Shown here one piece after another: positions 6,311 to 8,985 of a stretch of DNA of 8,985 bases; position 1 is the stretch's first letter, and each line of letters opens with the position of its first letter. Both the position numbers and the translations under genes were made by a program. Under the pieces are notes generated by a model that saw nothing but the letters and a program-made list of their open reading frames with translations, was not told the origin of the DNA and did not search any database. Source of the DNA: an uncultured Dehalococcoidia bacterium (GTDB lineage: Bacteria; Chloroflexota; Dehalococcoidia; Tepidiformales; Tepidiformaceae); contig CALFYR010000171.1 of NCBI GenBank assembly GCA_937954195.1, forward strand, positions 1 to 8,985, read 5' to 3'.

Positions 6311-6540
6311 GGAACCGCGACCGGAAAGGGAGCGGATCGGCGCCTACCCAGGCAGCCCCACGTCAGCCACCACAACACCCCGCAAGCCATGGAACCGCGA
6401 CCGGAAAGGGAGCGGATCGCGGCGTGCCCAGACAGCCCCACGTCAGCCACCACTACACCCCGCAAACCAGGAACCGCGCACGCCAGTAAGCGGATCGCGG
6501 CGCACCCAGACAGCCCCCCGCCAGCTCCCATCCCAATCAC
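6311..6540. repeat. Three tandem ~80-bp units of a hairpin repeat family (copies A, B, C)
   Basis: Units begin at 6311, 6391 and 6470 (spacing 80 and 79 bp). Each starts GGAACCGCG, contains a hairpin core, then a C-rich arm sharing CAGCCCCACGTCAGCCACCA in the first two and a diverged version in the third. A and B carry variant 1 (inner ACCGGAAAGGGAGCGG); C carries variant 2 (inner CACGCCAGTAAGCGG). In B, CCGCGACCG (6395-6403) pairs with CGG-A-TCGCGG (6413-6422): nine pairs, one bulged A, loop GAAAGGGAG. The units fill the 247-bp gap between the convergent HAD and cupredoxin genes. No coding potential is evident. Confidence 0.92.
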
Positions 6541-6543
6541 CGC

Positions 6544-7137
6544 CTACGATCGCCGCAAACGCACCACCCACGCCCCCGTGGCAACCACCACCCCAACCAG
6601 CGCACCACCTCCTGCAAGCCACCATCCGCCGAATCCACCATCCTCAGCTTCCGCCACACTCGCGGGCGCATCGTCACCCACCGGCGCCACGGGCACCCGC
6701 GACACCGTCATCTCTCCCGGCGCCCACCCGGACACGGAACGCGCATCGCCCACCGAAATCACGCCCGTCATGCCGTAGTGCAGGTAGCAGCTGTACGGAT
6801 ACAGACCGGGTTCCGTGAACGTGATCGTCGCCGAAGTGCCCGCGCCTTCCAGCATTCCCTTCGAGCCCCACGCACCGGCCGCCCCGGTGATGTCGTGCGG
6901 CACCGAATCCGTGTTCTCGAACACCACCGTCTCCCCCGGCTCCACGTTCAGCACAATGGGGCTGAAGCAGTTCCCGGCCAGCGCCACACGCGTCCCATCT
7001 CCCTCCTTCTCAGGCGAACCGTGACATCCACCGCCACCGGCGGCCACCTCATCCTGCTGGGCCACGCCGCCCAACAAAACCGCTCCACCAACCACCGCTC
7101 CCATCGCTACGAGCCTCCAACCACGCCCGACGTTCAT
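6544..7137 (-). CDS. Membrane-anchored cupredoxin (plastocyanin/azurin-like)
   Basis: A type I copper protein, probably an electron carrier on the outer face of the membrane. The 197-aa sequence has an N-terminal signal segment (RLVAMGAVVGGAVLLGGVA, 9-27), a cupredoxin domain (about 48-130), a low-complexity linker, and one C-terminal hydrophobic helix (about 172-192) ending RLRRS, consistent with anchoring by the C-terminus. All four copper ligands are visible: His81 in SVPHD, and Cys117, His120 and Met123 in CYLHYGM. Additional cysteines at 38 (GCHGS) and 57 (GNCFS) may form a disulfide. The start is fixed by AGGAGG 6 nt before the ATG; the open frame beyond it to 7320 runs through a repeat element. 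It lies downstream of the sigma/anti-sigma pair on the same strand, with a 191-bp gap, suggesting membership of that regulon. Confidence 0.93.
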   Translation of the reverse strand: MNVGRGWRLVAMGAVVGGAVLLGGVAQQDEVAAGGGGCHGSPEKEGDGTRVALAGNCFSPIVLNVEPGETVVFENTDSVPHDITGAAGAWGSKGMLEGAGTSATITFTEPGLYPYSCYLHYGMTGVISVGDARSVSGWAPGEMTVSRVPVAPVGDDAPASVAEAEDGGFGGWWLAGGGALVGVVVATGAWVVRLRRS

Positions 7138-7143
7138 CGCCAA

Positions 7144-7149
7144 CCTCCT
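7144..7149 (-). promoter_or_regulatory. Ribosome binding site of the cupredoxin gene
   Basis: AGGAGG on the minus strand, a full match to the Shine-Dalgarno consensus, lies 6 nt upstream of the ATG at 7137. It decides between this start and longer in-frame alternatives. Confidence 0.85.
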
Positions 7150-7213
7150 GCGGAAGAACCGCTGCCCTCCATACACCGCCCACCACGTCCCGGTTCCGCC
7201 ACCCACCACAAGA

Positions 7214-7280
7214 GGAACCGCGACCGGAAAGGGAGCGGAGCGCGGCGAACCAGGACCGCCCCCAGCGTCAGCCGCGTCTC
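7214..7280. repeat. Hairpin repeat, single variant-1 copy (copy D)
   Basis: GGAACCGCGACCGGAAAGGG (7214-7233) continues AGCGGAGCGCGGCG and a diverged C-rich arm containing CAGCGTCAGCC. The T of the outer stem is changed to G, yet CCGCG/CGCGG and CCG/CGG can still pair. It lies between the anti-sigma stop and the cupredoxin start. An upstream CGGTTCC (7191-7197) is complementary to GGAACCG (7214-7220), allowing an alternative 7-bp stem. The 191-bp gap holds no further gene. Confidence 0.88.
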
Positions 7281-7328
7281 CCCATCGCCCACCGCGAATC
7301 CGACCCGGCTCCCCACCCAACCATCGCC

Positions 7329-8087
7329 CTACCGCACACCCTCCGCCACCGCCAACGCCTCCGCCAACTCACCAATCCCCTCGATCCGCAGGTACCGTTC
7401 GCCGTCGTGCCACAGCAAGGTCGGCGCGAGTACCGTCCGCTGCGTCCCCGCCACCGGCGTCCCCTCAGCGTCCAGGAACGTCACCAAGCGCTGTCCGCCA
7501 GCAATCCAGTACCCCGCGGTCCCGTTCACCGTCACCTCCTCCACTACGCGCCCATCAATGACGCCTTTCTCGAAGTTCGGCGCGCCGTTCGTCCTCACCT
7601 GCCACAGGTCGAATCCCTGGTACCGCTGGACCACCACAGGCGCCTGACCCGGCGCGAGCAGGTACACCGCCAGCGGTTCACGCCCGGGTACGCCCACCAG
7701 CTCGTCCCCGACCGCGTCCCGCGCTTCTTGCGGCGTCACGGCCCGCGCTCGTTCTGCAATATCGACCGGCTCCGGGAATGGGGTCGGCAAGCCCGCAATC
7801 GGCGTCGGCAGCACCTCAATCCGTTCGCCTTCGACCGCGATGCCGAAGAACTCCGCGACAGCCTCGCGCGCCCCATCGGAGACCGCCAGAGTTGCCGCCG
7901 CGAGCCCCACCAACGCCAGCACCGCCGTCGTGAGGCGCACCCGCCACGCTCCCGGGGGCGGCGCAGAAGGGCGCTCCGCCACCCGCATCAGCACACCCGG
8001 TGCCACGTCCGGTGTCGCCGGGTACGGGAACGCCCGCGCGAACTCGTTCAGCATCTCAGCCTCCCATGATCCCGTGTTCTCAGCCAT
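7329..8087 (-). CDS. Putative transmembrane anti-sigma factor, DUF4367-like
   Basis: This 252-aa protein has a cytoplasmic N-terminus of about 48 residues, one membrane helix (about 51-69, RLTTAVLALVGLAAATLAV), and an extracytoplasmic domain of about 180 residues. The C-terminal part (VNGTAGYWIAGG at 187-198, then LLWHDGERYLRIEGIG) has the pattern of DUF4367-type domains in anti-sigma and RsgI-like proteins. There is no HxxxCxxC zinc motif; the protein has no cysteine and a single histidine, so it is not a classical ZAS-type anti-sigma. Its ATG overlaps the sigma-factor stop by 8 nt, with GGGAG about 8 nt upstream, which strongly suggests translational coupling. Inferred role: hold the ECF sigma factor at the membrane until an envelope signal releases it. 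The assignment rests on position and topology more than on motif. Confidence 0.82.
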   Translation of the reverse strand: MAENTGSWEAEMLNEFARAFPYPATPDVAPGVLMRVAERPSAPPPGAWRVRLTTAVLALVGLAAATLAVSDGAREAVAEFFGIAVEGERIEVLPTPIAGLPTPFPEPVDIAERARAVTPQEARDAVGDELVGVPGREPLAVYLLAPGQAPVVVQRYQGFDLWQVRTNGAPNFEKGVIDGRVVEEVTVNGTAGYWIAGGQRLVTFLDAEGTPVAGTQRTVLAPTLLWHDGERYLRIEGIGELAEALAVAEGVR

Positions 8088-8673
8088 GCTCTTCTCCCCC
8101 GGCCGACGCCGGCTTCAACGTTGGGTATCTCGCCTCGATCACGCCGCGCAGCCGCTCGCTCGCCCGGTGCAGTCGCGATTTCACCGTCCCCGGCGCCTTA
8201 CCGATGACCTCGGCGATCTCGCGCTCCGGCAGCTCCATGAAGTGCCGCAGAAACAGCACAACGCGGTCGTCTTCAGGTAATTCACAGATCGCCCGCCAGA
8301 GCATCCGCTGCCGCTCGGTCTCCAGCGCAATCACCTCGGGCGCCGGCGCGCTGCCGCTTCCCACCGCGAACCCCATCCGCTCGAGGAGTCCGCTCCGCCG
8401 CTTTCGCGAACGTACTTCGTTCAACGCAAGGTTCGTCACAATCCGCAGCAGCCACGGCCGGAACGGCTCGCTGGCCCGAAAGCCACCCAACGCCCGGTGC
8501 GCCCGCACGAACGCCTCCTGCGTCACATCTTCCGCCGCCCCCGCATCCCGCACGATCAGGTACGCGGTGCGGAACGCCACCTCCTGGTAACGCCGCACAA
8601 GCACGCCAAACGCCGCCGTATCGGCGTCCTTCGTTGCGGCAATCAGCCCGGCATCGTCTTGTTCTGGCTGCAC
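8080..8673 (-). CDS. ECF-subfamily RNA polymerase sigma-70 factor
   Basis: This 197-aa alternative sigma factor directs RNA polymerase to a specific promoter set. Region 2 spans about 21-92, with LVRRYQEVAFRTAYLIVRD, AEDVTQEAFVRAHRAL (47-62) and FRPWLLRIVTNLALNEVRSR (71-90). Region 4 spans about 124-180, with LPEDDRVVLFLRHFMELPER (132-151) and the DNA-recognition helix GTVKSRLHRASERLR (162-176). There is no extra C-terminal domain. The start is GTG at 8673; a stop lies three codons upstream, so no longer form is possible, and no Shine-Dalgarno is visible. It overlaps the anti-sigma gene by 8 nt. Together with the cupredoxin downstream it forms a probable extracytoplasmic-stress unit. Confidence 0.96.
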   Translation of the reverse strand: MQPEQDDAGLIAATKDADTAAFGVLVRRYQEVAFRTAYLIVRDAGAAEDVTQEAFVRAHRALGGFRASEPFRPWLLRIVTNLALNEVRSRKRRSGLLERMGFAVGSGSAPAPEVIALETERQRMLWRAICELPEDDRVVLFLRHFMELPEREIAEVIGKAPGTVKSRLHRASERLRGVIEARYPTLKPASAGGEEHG

Positions 8674-8679
8674 CCGGAT

Positions 8680-8709
8680 GTTCTACACCGCAGAACGCCC
8701 TTCAGTTCC
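8680..8709 (-). promoter_or_regulatory. Putative near-leaderless, ECF-like promoter of the sigma gene
   Basis: On the minus strand, GGAAC (8709-8705), typical of ECF -35 elements, is followed after 17 nt by TGTAGA (8687-8682), 8 nt before the GTG start. Transcription would begin almost at the start codon, consistent with the missing Shine-Dalgarno. An inverted repeat GTTCT-N7-AGAAC (8680-8696) covers the -10. GGAAC would suit autoregulation by an ECF sigma, but this is weak pattern evidence. Confidence 0.3.
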
Positions 8710-8728
8710 CGCCGACCACCGCGCGGAT

Positions 8729-8870
8729 GAACCGCGACCGGAAAGGGAGCGGATCGCGGCGAGCCGAGACAGCACACGGCAGCCACCACGACACACCAGG
8801 AACCGCGCACGCCAGTAAGCGGATCGCGGCGTGCCTACGACTGCCCCGCGTCGGCCGCCGTCCCATCCCC
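8729..8870. repeat. Paired hairpin repeats, variant 1 then variant 2 (copies E, F)
   Basis: Copy E starts at 8729 (GAACCGCGACCGGAAAGGGA, core 8732-8752, intact TCGCGG at 8754-8759). Copy F starts at 8799 with variant 2 (GGAACCGCGCACGCCAGTAA, core 8803-8822). The C-rich arm between them is clearly related to the arm between copies B and C, and the tail after F ends CCGTCCCATCCC, like the tail after C (CTCCCATCCC). The element fills most of the gap between the sigma gene and the truncated gene at the right edge. Confidence 0.9.
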
Positions 8871-8985
8871 TCACCCGCCCCGCGCAATCCCCGCCAACAA
8901 CTCCCGCGTCGCCTGCACGCCTGTTCCTCCGTTCGGCGGGATCGCAGCCACGAAATCCGTTACCCCGGCATCCGCGAACGCCTGC
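8871..8985 (-). CDS. C-terminal end of a probable LLM-class (F420-dependent) oxidoreductase, partial
   Basis: Only the last 37 codons and a TGA stop are in the window; the gene continues beyond the right edge. The visible end, reading QAFADAGVTDFVAAIPP and later TRELLAGIARGG, resembles the C-terminus of luciferase-like monooxygenases of the F420-dependent type, where an ADAGVTDF segment is followed by a short loop and a final TRELL helix. The G-ending codon pattern matches other minus-strand genes here. The product call is tentative because the catalytic domain is not visible; that it is coding is more secure. Confidence 0.6.
   Translation of the reverse strand, partial: QAFADAGVTDFVAAIPPNGGTGVQATRELLAGIARGG

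Noticed and set aside
6408..6412. Hairpin loop as a mimic of the 16S rRNA tail
   Set aside because: Read on the minus strand the loop is CTCCCTTTC, close to the anti-Shine-Dalgarno tail. A nine-base resemblance in a C-rich strand is easily chance, and no mechanism is supported.
6311..6540. CRISPR array
   Set aside because: The units are about 80 bp apart, but the sequence between the hairpin cores is itself repeated, so there are no unique spacers, and no cas gene is present.
6389..6778. Plus-strand open frame through repeat units B and C and the cupredoxin 3' end
   Set aside because: The translation is low-complexity (Pro/Thr/Ala/Ser) and lies partly in repeats and partly antisense to a clear gene.
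7138..7320. 61-codon N-terminal extension of the cupredoxin
   Set aside because: It is read through repeat copy D, and a consensus AGGAGG plus signal peptide place the start at 7137.

Overview
The window is GC-rich bacterial chromosomal DNA. The gene set (acyl-CoA dehydrogenase, AMP-forming acyl-CoA ligase, crotonase-family enzyme, probable LLM oxidoreductase, ECF sigma factor with a DUF4367-like anti-sigma, membrane-anchored cupredoxin) and several GTG starts suggest a Chloroflexota bacterium, perhaps of the Dehalococcoidia/Tepidiforma type. This is inference from gene content and style. No rRNA or other taxonomic marker is present, and an actinobacterium is not excluded.

Layout. The left half (1-4082) reads on the plus strand: a heptamer repeat array at the window edge, an acyl-CoA dehydrogenase, a small helical protein resembling the S23/four-helix-bundle family, a YqgE/AlgH protein, a second heptamer array and a fatty-acid--CoA ligase. 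A perfect 11-bp hairpin separates the ligase from a convergent minus-strand pair, a Nudix hydrolase followed by a crotonase-family enzyme. A HAD phosphatase (5613-6296, plus) diverges from the Nudix gene across a 69-bp gap that holds a third heptamer array and a probable near-leaderless promoter. The right half (6544-8673) is a minus-strand cluster: ECF sigma factor, overlapping anti-sigma factor, then a cupredoxin. At the right edge is the 3' end of another minus-strand gene, probably a luciferase-like (LLM) oxidoreductase.

Function. The dehydrogenase, ligase and crotonase-family enzyme together point to activation and beta-oxidation of carboxylic acids. The sigma/anti-sigma pair overlaps by 8 nt and probably governs the cupredoxin gene downstream, suggesting a cell-envelope regulon with a copper or redox component.

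Most unusual content. First, six copies of a hairpin-forming intergenic repeat occur in two variants, all in one orientation. An ordered two-variant pair recurs at 6391-6502 and 8729-8831. Second, three different heptanucleotide arrays each lie just upstream of a start codon. Third, codon choice follows strand: plus-strand genes favour C-ending codons and minus-strand genes favour G-ending codons, which indicates strong replication-strand skew. No stretch over 300 bases lacks a gene. The largest gaps (6297-6543, 7138-7328, 8674-8870) are largely repeat elements.
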